From UMGS172 sp045546915 (GTDB taxonomy: Bacteria; Bacillota; Clostridia; Oscillospirales; Acutalibacteraceae), in NCBI GenBank assembly GCA_045546915.1, contig JAZQDU010000013.1, forward strand, positions 1 to 28,182: a DNA stretch of 28,182 nucleotides. Reading direction: 5' to 3'. The notes beneath the pieces are model-generated. The model was not told the DNA's origin. It did no database searches and worked only from the letters and a program-made list of their open reading frames with translations. Positions 1 to 9,641 of this stretch are shown one piece after another; within the stretch, counting starts at the first letter, position 1; every line of letters starts with the position of its first letter. The translations under genes were made by a program, and so were the position numbers.

Positions 1-321
1 GAAAAGGTCAACGTAAAGGGTATTTCGCACATCACCGGCGGCGGATTTTATGAGAACATTCCCCGTTCTATCCCCAAGGGTCTGTCGGCTAAGATCCAAA
101 AGAGCGCTGTCAAGGTGCTTCCGATATTTGATCTTATCGCAAAGGTCGGCAACATCCCCGAAAGAGATATGTATAACACCTATAATATGGGCGTCGGTAT
201 GAGCATCGTTGTGCCTAAGGACGAGGTCGAAAAGGCCATCGAGATACTCAAGGCCAACGGTGAGGATGCTTATGTTATCGGTGAGATCATTAAGGGTGAC
301 GAAGGCGTGGTGTTCTGCTGA
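1..321 (+). CDS. purM: Phosphoribosylformylglycinamidine cyclo-ligase (AIR synthase), C-terminal part
   Basis: This is the last 106 codons of AIR synthase, which closes formylglycinamidine ribonucleotide to aminoimidazole ribonucleotide with ATP in the cytosolic purine pathway. The reading frame is open from base 1, so the start and roughly the first two thirds of the protein lie upstream of the window. The visible part carries the family's ISHITGGGFYENIPR segment and the C-terminal NMGVGM segment typical of PurM. Its TGA stop overlaps the purN ATG by one base, so the two genes are probably translationally coupled. The downstream genes are all purine genes, which fits the assignment. Only the N-terminal ATP-binding part cannot be checked here. 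Confidence 0.96.
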   Translation, partial: EKVNVKGISHITGGGFYENIPRSIPKGLSAKIQKSAVKVLPIFDLIAKVGNIPERDMYNTYNMGVGMSIVVPKDEVEKAIEILKANGEDAYVIGEIIKGDEGVVFC

Positions 322-953
322 TGAATACTAAAAACATTTGTGTTTTGGTGTCGGGTGGCGGTACTAATCTGCAAGCTCTTATAGATGCCGAAAAAAGAGG
401 GGAATTAGGAGCAGGTAAAATCACCTGCGTTATCGCCTCTAAAGCCGATGCTTACGCTTTGATAAGAGCCGAAAACAACGGCATTAAAACAAGAACTTTA
501 ATCCGCAAGGAGTTTTCGGATATTGCGTCTTACAGTAAGGCGATGCGTGATGTTCTTTTGGAAGAAAAGGCTGACCTTATTGTTTATGCGGGATTTATGA
601 CCATATTAGATGAAAATGTATGTGACACTTTCCCTAATATGATGATAAACGTTCATCCTGCGCTTATTCCTTCGTTTTGTGGCAAAGGATTTTATGGGCT
701 TCATGTTCACGAAGAAGCGCTTAAAAAAGGTGTTAAGGTTTCGGGCGCTACAGTGCATTTCGTTACCGCAGAATGTGATGCAGGGCCTATAATCTTGCAA
801 AAGGCGGTTGATGTAAAGGAAGGGGACACTCCTGAAACTTTGCAAAAACGCATTATGGAAGAGGCCGAGTGGAAAATACTGCCTAAAGCAGTTAGGCTTT
901 TCTGCGATGGCAAAATAACAGTAAAAGACGGCGTGACCGTTATTGAATCTTAA
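321..953 (+). CDS. purN: Phosphoribosylglycinamide formyltransferase (10-formyl-THF dependent)
   Basis: PurN moves the formyl group of 10-formyl-tetrahydrofolate to GAR, giving FGAR. The 210-residue length is normal for the family. The N-terminal VSGGGTNLQAL loop binds the substrate phosphate. The catalytic residues expected for this family are present: Asn110 and His112 in INVHPALIPSF, and Asp153 in the CDAGPI segment. The ATG overlaps the purM stop (TGATG), so no independent ribosome site is needed. Its cofactor is supplied by fhs at the end of the same gene run. Nothing looks broken. Confidence 0.97.
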   Translation: MNTKNICVLVSGGGTNLQALIDAEKRGELGAGKITCVIASKADAYALIRAENNGIKTRTLIRKEFSDIASYSKAMRDVLLEEKADLIVYAGFMTILDENVCDTFPNMMINVHPALIPSFCGKGFYGLHVHEEALKKGVKVSGATVHFVTAECDAGPIILQKAVDVKEGDTPETLQKRIMEEAEWKILPKAVRLFCDGKITVKDGVTVIES

Positions 954-974
954 AATCGGAAAGGAAACGTTAAA

Positions 975-1691
975 ATGGAAATTAAGACTATCGCTAATGA
1001 ATTAAATTCCCTTGCATACCATGGTAGAGGTATTATGATAGGCAAGTCGGCAGATGGCAAAAAGGCCATTACCGCTTACTTTATTATGGGCAGAAGCGAA
1101 AACAGCCGCAACCGCATCTTTATTGAGGACGGTGAGGGCATTAGAACACAGGCTTTTGATGAGTCCAAAATGGTTGACCCTCATCTTATAATTTATGCTC
1201 CCGTAAGAGTGCTTGGTAATAAAACAATAGTTACTAACGGCGACCAGACCGATACTATTTACGAACTTATGGACAAGCAGATGACCTTTGAACAGGCACT
1301 CCGCACCCGCGAGTTTGAGGACGATGCGCCAAACTTTACTCCTCGCATTTCGGGTATTATCCGCCTTGAAAAAGATGGCATGAACTATGCGTTCTCCATT
1401 CTTAAATCTGCAGACGGTGATGGTTCTTCTTGCCAGAGATATACATATGCTTATTCCAATCCTTTAAATGGCAAAGCAAAGTTTATTCATACTTATAAGT
1501 GTGACGGCAATCCGTTGCCTTCTTTTGAGGGTGAACCTAAAACTCTTGAGTTGCCCAATGTAGATATTGATACCTTGACCGACATTATTTGGACTAACCT
1601 TAACGAAGATAACAAGGTTTCACTTTTTGTAAGATACATTGACATTGAAACAGGCGAATATGAGTCAAGAATTGTTAACAAAAATAAGTAA
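975..1691 (+). CDS. purO: Stand-alone IMP cyclohydrolase of the PurO type
   Basis: The 238-residue protein looks like the IMP cyclohydrolase family first known from archaeal PurO, which closes FAICAR to IMP, the last purine step. Recognisable segments are YHGRGIMIG near residue 16, YFIMGRSENSRNR near residue 36 and the VTNGDQTDTIYEL segment near residue 87. It has no similarity that I can see to the MGS-like cyclohydrolase half of bacterial PurH. A good ribosome site (AAAGGA) lies about nine bases before the ATG. The next gene is a stand-alone AICAR transformylase, so these two proteins together replace bifunctional PurH. The family is known; use of the archaeal symbol in this bacterium is my choice. 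Confidence 0.87.
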   Translation: MEIKTIANELNSLAYHGRGIMIGKSADGKKAITAYFIMGRSENSRNRIFIEDGEGIRTQAFDESKMVDPHLIIYAPVRVLGNKTIVTNGDQTDTIYELMDKQMTFEQALRTREFEDDAPNFTPRISGIIRLEKDGMNYAFSILKSADGDGSSCQRYTYAYSNPLNGKAKFIHTYKCDGNPLPSFEGEPKTLELPNVDIDTLTDIIWTNLNEDNKVSLFVRYIDIETGEYESRIVNKNK

Positions 1692-1708
1692 TAGGGAGTA
1701 ACGTTAAA

Positions 1709-2893
1709 ATGAAAGAATTTGAACTTAAATACGGTTGTAACCCCAACCAAAAACCTTCTAAAATCTATATGCATGACGGAAGCGAACTTCCTATTGAAAT
1801 CTTAAATGGACGTCCGGGTTATATCAACTTCCTTGATGCTTTTAACTCTTGGCAGCTTGTAAAGGAACTCAAAGAGGCTTTAGGGCTTCCTGCAGTTACT
1901 TCCTTTAAGCACGTAAGTCCTACTTCGGCTGCTATTGGTTTGCCTTTAAGTGATAAACTTAAAAAGGCCTGTTTTGTAGACGATATTGAGGGTCTTGACG
2001 AGTCGCCTTTGGCCTCAGCTTATGCCAGAGCCCGCGGTACCGACCGCATGTGCTCTTTTGGTGACTGGGTAGCGCTTTCTGACGTTTGTGACGTTACTAC
2101 TGCGCTTATGATTAAACGCGAGGTTTCTGATGGTGTTATCGCTCCCGGTTACGAGCCTGAGGCACTTGAAATCTTGAAATCTAAAAGAAAAGGCACTTAT
2201 AATATTGTTAAAATCGACCCTGATTATGTTCCCGATGATGCTGAACGTAAGCAGGTTTACGGTATCACTTTTGAGCAGGGCAGAAACAACTTTAAGATTA
2301 ATAAAGAATTGCTTTCTAATGTTGTTACCGCTAAAAAAGATATGCCCGAAAGCGCTGTTCGTGACCTTATTATTTCGCTTATCACACTTAAATACACTCA
2401 GTCTAACTCGGTTTGCTTTGCAGTAGATGGTCAGGCAATCGGTGTTGGCGCCGGTCAGCAGTCACGCGTTCATTGTACGCGTTTGGCCGGCGGTAAGGCA
2501 GATACTTGGTTCCTTCGTCAGCACGACAAGGTTTTAAATCTTCCTTTTAAAGATACTTTAGGCAGACCCGACCGCGATAATGTAATTGATGGTTATATTA
2601 ACCAAAATGAAGAAGACGTTTGTGCAGACGGTAATTGGCAGAAATACTTTACTGAGCAACCCGCTGTTTTCACTCGTGAAGAGCAAAGAGCATACCTTGA
2701 CACTATTACAGGTGTTGCATTAGGTTCTGATGCTTTCTTCCCGTTTGATGATAATATTGAACGCGCTAAAAAGAGCGGTGTAAGTTACATTGCCGAACCC
2801 GGTGGCAGTATTCGTGACGATGTTGTTATTGATTGCTGCAATAAATACGGCATGGCAATGGCATTTACAGGTATGAGATTGTTCCACCATTAA
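1709..2893 (+). CDS. Stand-alone AICAR transformylase (no fused IMP cyclohydrolase)
   Basis: This 394-residue protein matches only the transformylase half of PurH: it adds the formyl group of 10-formyl-THF to AICAR. The catalytic Lys-His pair is Lys67-His68 in SFKHVSPTSAA. The YTQSNSVCFA segment, the GAGQQSRVHCTRLAGGKA segment and the C-terminal MRLFHH ending are all typical of ATIC/PurH transformylase domains. It starts directly at the transformylase part, with no cyclohydrolase domain and no sign of a truncation, since a GGGAG ribosome site precedes the ATG. Some literature calls such stand-alone enzymes PurV or PurH2. It follows the PurO-type gene by 17 bases. Confidence 0.93.
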   Translation: MKEFELKYGCNPNQKPSKIYMHDGSELPIEILNGRPGYINFLDAFNSWQLVKELKEALGLPAVTSFKHVSPTSAAIGLPLSDKLKKACFVDDIEGLDESPLASAYARARGTDRMCSFGDWVALSDVCDVTTALMIKREVSDGVIAPGYEPEALEILKSKRKGTYNIVKIDPDYVPDDAERKQVYGITFEQGRNNFKINKELLSNVVTAKKDMPESAVRDLIISLITLKYTQSNSVCFAVDGQAIGVGAGQQSRVHCTRLAGGKADTWFLRQHDKVLNLPFKDTLGRPDRDNVIDGYINQNEEDVCADGNWQKYFTEQPAVFTREEQRAYLDTITGVALGSDAFFPFDDNIERAKKSGVSYIAEPGGSIRDDVVIDCCNKYGMAMAFTGMRLFHH

Positions 2894-2911
2894 TCCTAAA
2901 AGGAGAAATAA

Positions 2912-4183
2912 ATGAAAGTTATGGTAGTAGGCGGTGGTGGTCGTGAACATGCCATCATTTGCAAATTAAAGGAAAACAAAGAAATAACCGAAATTTTTGC
3001 CGTTCCCGGTAACGGCGGCATGGCTAAAGATGCAACACTCGTACCTATTGGTGCAAAAGATATTGACGCTATCGTTGATTTTGCTGTTAAGACAGGCATT
3101 GATTTCGCTGTTGTAGCGCCCGATGACCCTCTTGTTTTGGGTTGTGTTGATGCACTTAATAAGGTTGGCATAAAGTGCTTTGGCCCTGATAAAAAGGCGG
3201 CTATTATTGAGGGAAGTAAGGTTTTTTCTAAAAATCTTATGAAGAAATACAATATTCCAACTGCCGAGTATGAAACCTTTACCGATATGGAATCTGCATT
3301 AAAATATGTTGAAACTTGCAAAATTCCCGTTGTTATTAAGGCTGATGGCTTGGCTCTTGGTAAAGGCGTTGTTATTGCCGAATCGTTGGACGAAGCCAAA
3401 GATGCTATCCATTCTATGATGGAAGACAAAATTTTTGGAGATAGCGGTAACAATCTTGTTATTGAGGAGTTTTTGACAGGGCCGGAGGTTTCCGTTTTGG
3501 CATTTACCGATGGTAAAACTGTAAAACCCATGGTTTCTTCAATGGACCATAAGCGCGCTTTGGATAACGATAAAGGGCTTAATACCGGTGGCATGGGAAC
3601 TATTGCTCCTAACCCTTATTACACTAAATCAATTGCCGAAGAGTGCATGAAAACCATTTTCATTCCTACTATTGAGGCGATGAATAGTGAGGGCAGAACC
3701 TTTAAGGGTTGCCTTTATTTTGGACTTATGTTGACCCCTAACGGCCCTAAGGTTATTGAGTATAACTGCCGTTTTGGTGACCCTGAAACTCAAGTGGTTT
3801 TACCCCTTTTGGAAAGTGACCTTTTAACCATTATGCAAGCAACGGCAGACGGCACACTCGACAAGGCTGAGGTTAAGTTTGCTGATAAATCGGCTTGTTG
3901 TGTGGTTATGGCTTCAAATGGTTATCCCCAAAGTTACGAAACAGGGTTCCCGATGACTATCCCCGAAACCTTGCCTCATAATGCAGAAGTTTTCGTAGCA
4001 GGCGCAAAACTCCAAGATGGTAAATTGCTGACAGCAGGTGGTCGTGTTCTTGGTGTTACCGCGGTGGCTGACGATTTGAAAACTGCCGTAGATTACGCTT
4101 ATGACGCTGTAAAAGAGGTTAAGTTCGAAAATGCACGCTCAAGAAGTGACATTGGTCAACGTGCTTTGGCTGCGCTTAAATAA
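2912..4183 (+). CDS. purD: Phosphoribosylamine-glycine ligase (GAR synthetase)
   Basis: PurD joins phosphoribosylamine and glycine with ATP to give GAR, the second purine step. The 423-residue protein has the N-terminal VVGGGGREHAI nucleotide-fold motif, a central ATP-grasp domain (roughly residues 105-300) with GGMGTIAPNPYY and the metal-site segment YNCRFGDPETQ, and a C-terminal domain from about residue 330. The length is normal. A strong AAAGGAG site precedes the ATG. It lies 18 bases after the AICAR transformylase and 20 bases before the purL start chosen here, so it sits inside the same transcription unit. Confidence 0.97.
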   Translation: MKVMVVGGGGREHAIICKLKENKEITEIFAVPGNGGMAKDATLVPIGAKDIDAIVDFAVKTGIDFAVVAPDDPLVLGCVDALNKVGIKCFGPDKKAAIIEGSKVFSKNLMKKYNIPTAEYETFTDMESALKYVETCKIPVVIKADGLALGKGVVIAESLDEAKDAIHSMMEDKIFGDSGNNLVIEEFLTGPEVSVLAFTDGKTVKPMVSSMDHKRALDNDKGLNTGGMGTIAPNPYYTKSIAEECMKTIFIPTIEAMNSEGRTFKGCLYFGLMLTPNGPKVIEYNCRFGDPETQVVLPLLESDLLTIMQATADGTLDKAEVKFADKSACCVVMASNGYPQSYETGFPMTIPETLPHNAEVFVAGAKLQDGKLLTAGGRVLGVTAVADDLKTAVDYAYDAVKEVKFENARSRSDIGQRALAALK

Positions 4184-4203
4184 ACGGATTGGAGAAATTT
4201 AGA

Positions 4204-7200
4204 ATGGTATATAGAATTTTCGTTGAGAAAAGACCCGGACTTACCCATGAAGCCGACGCTTTAACACGTGATGTTCGCGATTTTCTTGGTATTAAAGCTT
4301 TGACAAGTTTAAGGATTATCAACCGTTACGATGTTGAAAATATTAACGAAGAATTGTTTAAGTACACCTGTGGTACTGTTTTTTCAGAACCGCAGCTTGA
4401 TACTGTCAGTGCCGAAATCAGCACCGATGGCTATAAGTTCTTCGCAGTTGAAGCTTTGCCCGGTCAGTTTGACCAAAGAGCCGACTCGGCTTCACAATGT
4501 ATTCAGCTTATCTCTTGCGGTGATCGTCCCGATGTTAAAACTGCAAAGGTTTACTTGCTTGAGGGCAATTTGACCGATGAGGACGTTGAGAAAATCAAGA
4601 AGTATGTTATTAATCCCGTTGAATCGCGTGAAGCATCAATGGAAAAACCCGAAACCCTTAAAATTAAACACGATATTCCTACAACGGTTGATACTGTTGA
4701 AGGTTTTATTGATATGGATGAGCAGGAAATCGGCGAAATGGTTAAGAAATTGGGTCTTGCTATGGATAATGATGACCTTCGTTTCTGCCGTGACTACTTC
4801 CGTACCGAAAAACGTAATCCTACAATTACTGAAATTCGTATGATTGATACATATTGGTCTGACCATTGTCGTCATACTACTTTCCTTACTACTATAGATA
4901 GCGTTAAGTTCGAGGACGAACTTTTGCAGTCTGCCTTTGATGAATATATCGCTGCAAGAGCAGAGATTAACCGCACAAAGCCGATTAATCTTATGGATAT
5001 TGCTTGTATCGGCACTCGTGTACTTAAAAAGAGGGGTATGTTACCTAAGTTAGACGAGTCGGAAGAAATTAATGCTTGTACTGTTAAAATTCAGATAGAT
5101 ACTGAGGATGGCAAAGAAGATTGGTTGCTTCTCTTTAAGAATGAGACACATAACCATCCTACCGAAATCGAGCCTTTCGGCGGTGCTGCTACCTGTATCG
5201 GCGGTGCTATTCGCGACCCGCTTTCAGGTCGTTCTTACGTTTACGCTGCAATGCGTGTTACCGGTGCTGCCGACCCGTTAAAGCCTTTAAATGAAACTAT
5301 GCCCGGTAAATTGCCCCAGAAAAAGATTGTTACTACTGCTGCCGCAGGTTACTCTTCTTACGGTAACCAAATCGGTCTTGCTACCGGTCAGGTTGATGAA
5401 ATTTACCATCCCGGTTATGCCGCAAAACGTCTTGAAATCGGTGCAGTTATTGCTGCCGCACCTGCAGAGAATGTTCGTCGTGAAGTTCCTGCACCCGGTG
5501 ATATTATCATTCTTTTGGGTGGCAGAACAGGAAGAGACGGTTGTGGTGGCGCTACCGGTTCTTCAAAATCTCACACTTTAAGTTCAATTGAAACTTGCGG
5601 TTCCGAAGTTCAAAAGGGTAACGCACCCGAAGAAAGAAAATTACAACGTTTGTTCCGTAACGCCGAGGCCTCTCGTCTTATTAAGCGTTGTAACGACTTT
5701 GGCGCAGGCGGTGTATCGGTTGCTATTGGCGAACTTGCAGATGGTCTTGTTATTGACCTTAATGCAGTTCCTAAAAAATATGAAGGTCTCGATGGTACCG
5801 AAATTGCTATTTCCGAATCGCAGGAAAGAATGGCAGTTGTTGTTGAGCCTAAGGACGTTGCGCGTTTTAAAGAACTTGCCGCATCCGAAAACCTTGAGGC
5901 TACCGTTGTTGCCGAGGTTCAGGCTGAACCCAGACTTAAAATGCACTGGAACGGTGTAACAATTGTTGATTTGTCACGTGAATTCTTAAATTCTAACGGC
6001 GCAGAAAAGCATATTGATATAACACCCGCTGCCGCAGTTACCCCCGAAAAGGAAATTCCTGCTAATTTTACTGACGGTATGAAAGCATTGGCAGGCGACC
6101 TTAATATTTGTTCTAAGCGCGGTCTTAGTGAGCGTTTTGACTCTACTATTGGCGCCGGTACAGTACTTATGCCATTTGGTGGCAAACATCAGATGACACC
6201 TATTCAGGCTATGGTAAATAAAATTTCGGTTGAGAAGAAACACACCGACGATTGCTCGCTTATGGCTTGGGGTTACAATCCCTTTATTATGGAAAAGAGT
6301 CCGTATCATGGTGCTTATCTCGCAGTTTGTGAGTCGGTATGTAAACTTATTGCAACCGGTGGCTCATTTGAGGACGTTTACCTTACTTTCCAAGAGTATT
6401 TTGAGAAACCAATGCAAGACGGCAAACGTTGGGGCAAACCCATGGCTGCTTTGCTTGGCGCATTTAAAGCTCAGATGGACTATGGTATCGCTTCCATCGG
6501 CGGTAAAGACTCTATGAGTGGTACTTTTGAGAAACTTGATGTACCTCCAACACTCGTTTCTTTTGCTGTTACTACCGATAAGGTACAAAATATTGTTTCA
6601 CCTGAATTTAAAAAGGCAGGAAACAAGGTTGTTTTAATTAAACCCCAGTATGACGCTAACGGACTTCCTAAAGCAGATTCGCTCAAAAAGGTATTCCAAA
6701 AAGTTACTGCTCTTTTACGTTCGGGCAAAGCAGTTGCTTGCTACACACCTACTATGGGTGGTATTGCCGAGGCTGTACTCAAAATGTGTATGGGTAACGG
6801 CTACGGCTTTAAGTTCGATGCAAACACTTGTGTAAAGTGTATGTTTGATTACTGCTATTGCGGATTTGTACTTGAAGTCACCGAAGATGTTGAAGCCGAC
6901 CGTATTATTGGTATTATTACCGATGATGGTGTTGTTTCAATGGGTAACGAAAGCGTTACTTTGGCAGAACTTCAGAGTATTTATGAAAATAAACTCGAAC
7001 CTGTTTATTCTTGCAATATTGAGCAGAAACAGGATGAAATGAAAGAATTTTCATTCTCTGCTAACAGTTATCCTGCACCTGCAATTAAGTGTGCTAAACC
7101 CAAGGTTATTATCCCTGTATTCCCCGGTACTAACTGTGAATTTGATAGCGCTAAAGCATTTGCCGATGCAGGTGCCGAACCTGAGATTATTGTTATTAAT

Positions 7201-7893
7201 AACCTTTCTTCTGATGGTATCAGCCGTTCGGCAGAAACCATTGCAAAGGCTATAAAAAATGCTCAAATGGTATTTTTGCCCGGTGGTTTCTCGGGCGGTG
7301 ATGAGCCTGATGGTTCGGGTAAATTTATTACAGCATTCTTCCGTAACGCTATTATTAAAGAGCAGGTTACCGACCTTCTTGAAAATAGAGATGGTCTTAT
7401 GGCAGGTATTTGTAACGGATTCCAGGCACTTATTAAATTGGGTCTTGTGCCTTACGGCAAAATCATTGATACCGATGAAAATTGTCCTACACTTACCTTT
7501 AATACCATTGGTCGCCACCAGTCGAGAATTGTCAGAACAAGAATTGCTTCCAACAAATCTCCGTGGTTAAGTAATACTAATGTTGGCGATGTTTACAACG
7601 TGCCGATTTCTCACGGTGAGGGTCGTTTCTTAGCATCTAATGACCTTATCATGAAACTTGCCGAAAATGGTCAGATTGCAACTCAGTACGTTGACCTTGA
7701 GGGAAAAGCAACCGCAGATATTCGCTTTAATCCCAACAACTCGGCATTCGCTATTGAGGGTATTACTTCACCGGATGGCCGTGTATTTGGTAAAATGGGT
7801 CATAGTGAGCGTATTGGCAATGGACTTTATAAAAACGTAGAAGGCAATTTTGACATTGGAATGTTTAAATCTGCCGTTAAGTATTTTAAATAA
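4204..7893 (+). CDS. purL: Phosphoribosylformylglycinamidine synthase, single-chain type with glutaminase domain
   Basis: This large enzyme (1229 residues) turns FGAR, ATP and glutamine into FGAM. It carries the synthetase halves (SDHCRHTTF; HNHPTEIEPFGGAATC; GAGGVS) and a C-terminal glutamine amidotransferase domain beginning near PVFPGTNCEFDSA. The glutaminase nucleophile is Cys1070 in GICNGFQ, and the His-x-Glu pair is His1200/Glu1202 in GHSERIG. Separate PurQ and PurS subunits are therefore not needed. I chose ATG 4204 because a GGAG site at 4191-4194 lies nine bases before it; an in-frame TTG at 4189 would place that site inside the gene. The gene is intact. Confidence 0.97.
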   Translation: MVYRIFVEKRPGLTHEADALTRDVRDFLGIKALTSLRIINRYDVENINEELFKYTCGTVFSEPQLDTVSAEISTDGYKFFAVEALPGQFDQRADSASQCIQLISCGDRPDVKTAKVYLLEGNLTDEDVEKIKKYVINPVESREASMEKPETLKIKHDIPTTVDTVEGFIDMDEQEIGEMVKKLGLAMDNDDLRFCRDYFRTEKRNPTITEIRMIDTYWSDHCRHTTFLTTIDSVKFEDELLQSAFDEYIAARAEINRTKPINLMDIACIGTRVLKKRGMLPKLDESEEINACTVKIQIDTEDGKEDWLLLFKNETHNHPTEIEPFGGAATCIGGAIRDPLSGRSYVYAAMRVTGAADPLKPLNETMPGKLPQKKIVTTAAAGYSSYGNQIGLATGQVDEIYHPGYAAKRLEIGAVIAAAPAENVRREVPAPGDIIILLGGRTGRDGCGGATGSSKSHTLSSIETCGSEVQKGNAPEERKLQRLFRNAEASRLIKRCNDFGAGGVSVAIGELADGLVIDLNAVPKKYEGLDGTEIAISESQERMAVVVEPKDVARFKELAASENLEATVVAEVQAEPRLKMHWNGVTIVDLSREFLNSNGAEKHIDITPAAAVTPEKEIPANFTDGMKALAGDLNICSKRGLSERFDSTIGAGTVLMPFGGKHQMTPIQAMVNKISVEKKHTDDCSLMAWGYNPFIMEKSPYHGAYLAVCESVCKLIATGGSFEDVYLTFQEYFEKPMQDGKRWGKPMAALLGAFKAQMDYGIASIGGKDSMSGTFEKLDVPPTLVSFAVTTDKVQNIVSPEFKKAGNKVVLIKPQYDANGLPKADSLKKVFQKVTALLRSGKAVACYTPTMGGIAEAVLKMCMGNGYGFKFDANTCVKCMFDYCYCGFVLEVTEDVEADRIIGIITDDGVVSMGNESVTLAELQSIYENKLEPVYSCNIEQKQDEMKEFSFSANSYPAPAIKCAKPKVIIPVFPGTNCEFDSAKAFADAGAEPEIIVINNLSSDGISRSAETIAKAIKNAQMVFLPGGFSGGDEPDGSGKFITAFFRNAIIKEQVTDLLENRDGLMAGICNGFQALIKLGLVPYGKIIDTDENCPTLTFNTIGRHQSRIVRTRIASNKSPWLSNTNVGDVYNVPISHGEGRFLASNDLIMKLAENGQIATQYVDLEGKATADIRFNPNNSAFAIEGITSPDGRVFGKMGHSERIGNGLYKNVEGNFDIGMFKSAVKYFK

Positions 7894-7908
7894 TCGGAGG
7901 AATAATTT

Positions 7909-9579
7909 ATGATGACCGATATTGAAATTGCACAGTCTGTAAAAATGCAACCCATTACCGAAATTGCAAAGGTAGCCGGTGTTGACGAAAAATACCTTGA
8001 GCAATATGGTAAATACAAAGCAAAAATCGATTATAATATGTTAGACGACGTTGACCGTCCTGACGGTAAACTCATTCTTGTAACGGCTATTACCCCCACC
8101 CCCGCGGGTGAGGGTAAGACCACTACTACCATCGGTCTTGCAGATGGTATGCGTCGAATCGGAAAAAACGTTATGGTAGCGCTTCGTGAGCCTTCGTTAG
8201 GCCCTGTTTTTGGTGTTAAAGGTGGCGCCGCAGGCGGGGGTTACGCACAGGTTGTTCCCATGGAAGACATTAACCTTCATTTTACGGGTGACTTCCACGC
8301 AATTGGTGCTGCCAACAATCTGCTTGCCGCTATGCTTGATAACCATATCCACCAAGGCAACGCTTTGGGCATTGATACAAGACGTATTACCTGGAAACGT
8401 TGTGTAGATATGAACGACCGTCAGTTGCGTTTTATTGTTGACGGTATGGGAGGCAAGGTTAACGGTGTGCCGAGAGAAGATGGCTATGATATCACTGTTG
8501 CAAGTGAAATTATGGCTGTATTCTGTCTTGCATCGTCGATTGCCGACCTTAAAGAACGTCTGTCCCGTATTATTGTTGCATATACATATGATGATAAGCC
8601 TGTTACAGCGGGGGATTTAAAGGCAGTTGGTGCTATGACTGCGCTTCTTAAAGATGCAATTAAACCCAACCTTGTTCAAACTTTGGAGGGTACACCTGCA
8701 TTTGTTCACGGTGGTCCGTTTGCTAATATTGCGCATGGTTGTAACTCTGTAATGGCTACCCGTCTTGCTATGAAAATGGGTGATTACGCTATTACCGAGG
8801 CGGGCTTTGGTGCAGATTTGGGTGCTGAAAAATTCCTTGATATTAAGTGCCGTATGGCAGGCCTTACTCCTTCGGCAGTTGTAGTTGTTGCTACTATCCG
8901 TGCTCTCAAAATGCACGGTGGCTTGGCAAAACAAGAACTTGGAAGCGAAAACCTTGAAGCGTTGGAAAAGGGTATTCCTAATCTTCTCCGCCATGTTTCG
9001 AACATTAAAAATGTTTATAAATTACCGTCGGTTGTAGCGGTTAACCGTTTCCCGACCGATACCGATGCTGAGGTAGAACTTATTATAAGCAAGTGTAAAG
9101 AACTCGGCGTAAACGTAGTATTGTCTACTGTTTGGGCTGAAGGCGGTAAGGGTGGCGAGGAACTTGCCAAAGAGGTTGTTCGCCTTTGCGAAGAAGAAAA
9201 GGGAGATTTCACCTATTCTTATGAACTTGACGGTACTATCGAAGATAAAATAGAGGCTGTTGTTAAAAAGGTATATGGTGGTGTTGGTATTAATGTTCTT
9301 CCCAATGCTAAAAAGCAGATTGACAAATTAACCGAATTAGGCTTTGATAAATGTCCCGTATGTATGGCTAAAACTCAGTATTCTTTCTCGGATGACCCAA
9401 CTAAACTCGGCGCACCCGAAGGATTTACCGTAACAATTAAGAACGTAAAAGTTTCGGCAGGCGCAGGCTTTGTTGTTGTACTTACAGGCGATATTATGAC
9501 CATGCCCGGATTACCCAAAGTTCCTGCAGCAGAAAAAATCGATGTTAATGACAAGGGTGTTATCAGCGGTTTGTTCTAA
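7909..9579 (+). CDS. fhs: Formate-tetrahydrofolate ligase (10-formyl-THF synthetase)
   Basis: Fhs makes 10-formyl-THF from formate, THF and ATP. The 556-residue protein has the family's P-loop TPAGEGKTTTTIGL at about residues 63-76, the REPSLGPVFGVKGGAAGGGYAQ region starting near residue 93, and the LHFTGDFHAI motif near residue 123. A GGAGG site at 7896-7900, eight bases before ATG 7909, supports that start over the second ATG three bases later. It sits 15 bases after purL. The location suggests that formate-derived one-carbon units feed PurN and the AICAR transformylase directly; an acetogenic role cannot be judged from this window. No terminator is visible after it. Confidence 0.97.
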   Translation: MMTDIEIAQSVKMQPITEIAKVAGVDEKYLEQYGKYKAKIDYNMLDDVDRPDGKLILVTAITPTPAGEGKTTTTIGLADGMRRIGKNVMVALREPSLGPVFGVKGGAAGGGYAQVVPMEDINLHFTGDFHAIGAANNLLAAMLDNHIHQGNALGIDTRRITWKRCVDMNDRQLRFIVDGMGGKVNGVPREDGYDITVASEIMAVFCLASSIADLKERLSRIIVAYTYDDKPVTAGDLKAVGAMTALLKDAIKPNLVQTLEGTPAFVHGGPFANIAHGCNSVMATRLAMKMGDYAITEAGFGADLGAEKFLDIKCRMAGLTPSAVVVVATIRALKMHGGLAKQELGSENLEALEKGIPNLLRHVSNIKNVYKLPSVVAVNRFPTDTDAEVELIISKCKELGVNVVLSTVWAEGGKGGEELAKEVVRLCEEEKGDFTYSYELDGTIEDKIEAVVKKVYGGVGINVLPNAKKQIDKLTELGFDKCPVCMAKTQYSFSDDPTKLGAPEGFTVTIKNVKVSAGAGFVVVLTGDIMTMPGLPKVPAAEKIDVNDKGVISGLF

Positions 9580-9583
9580 TCGG

Positions 9584-9612
9584 TTGACATGAATGGGTTT
9601 TATTGTTATAAT
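9584..9612 (+). promoter_or_regulatory. Consensus sigma-A promoter for the lipoprotein gene
   Basis: TTGACA at 9584-9589 and TATAAT at 9607-9612 are separated by exactly 17 bases, a perfect match to the housekeeping consensus. It begins four bases after the fhs stop and lies about 30 bases before the next start codon. Confidence 0.85.
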
Positions 9613-9641
9613 CACCTTATACTAATAAAGGAGTAAAATTT

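Noticed and set aside
2896..3594. 232-codon minus-strand frame antisense to purD
   Set aside because: purD is unmistakable on the plus strand; the antisense frame has no motif or ribosome site.
1..9579. Purine riboswitch or other control element for the purine genes
   Set aside because: The operon's start lies outside the window; no such element is seen between the genes here.
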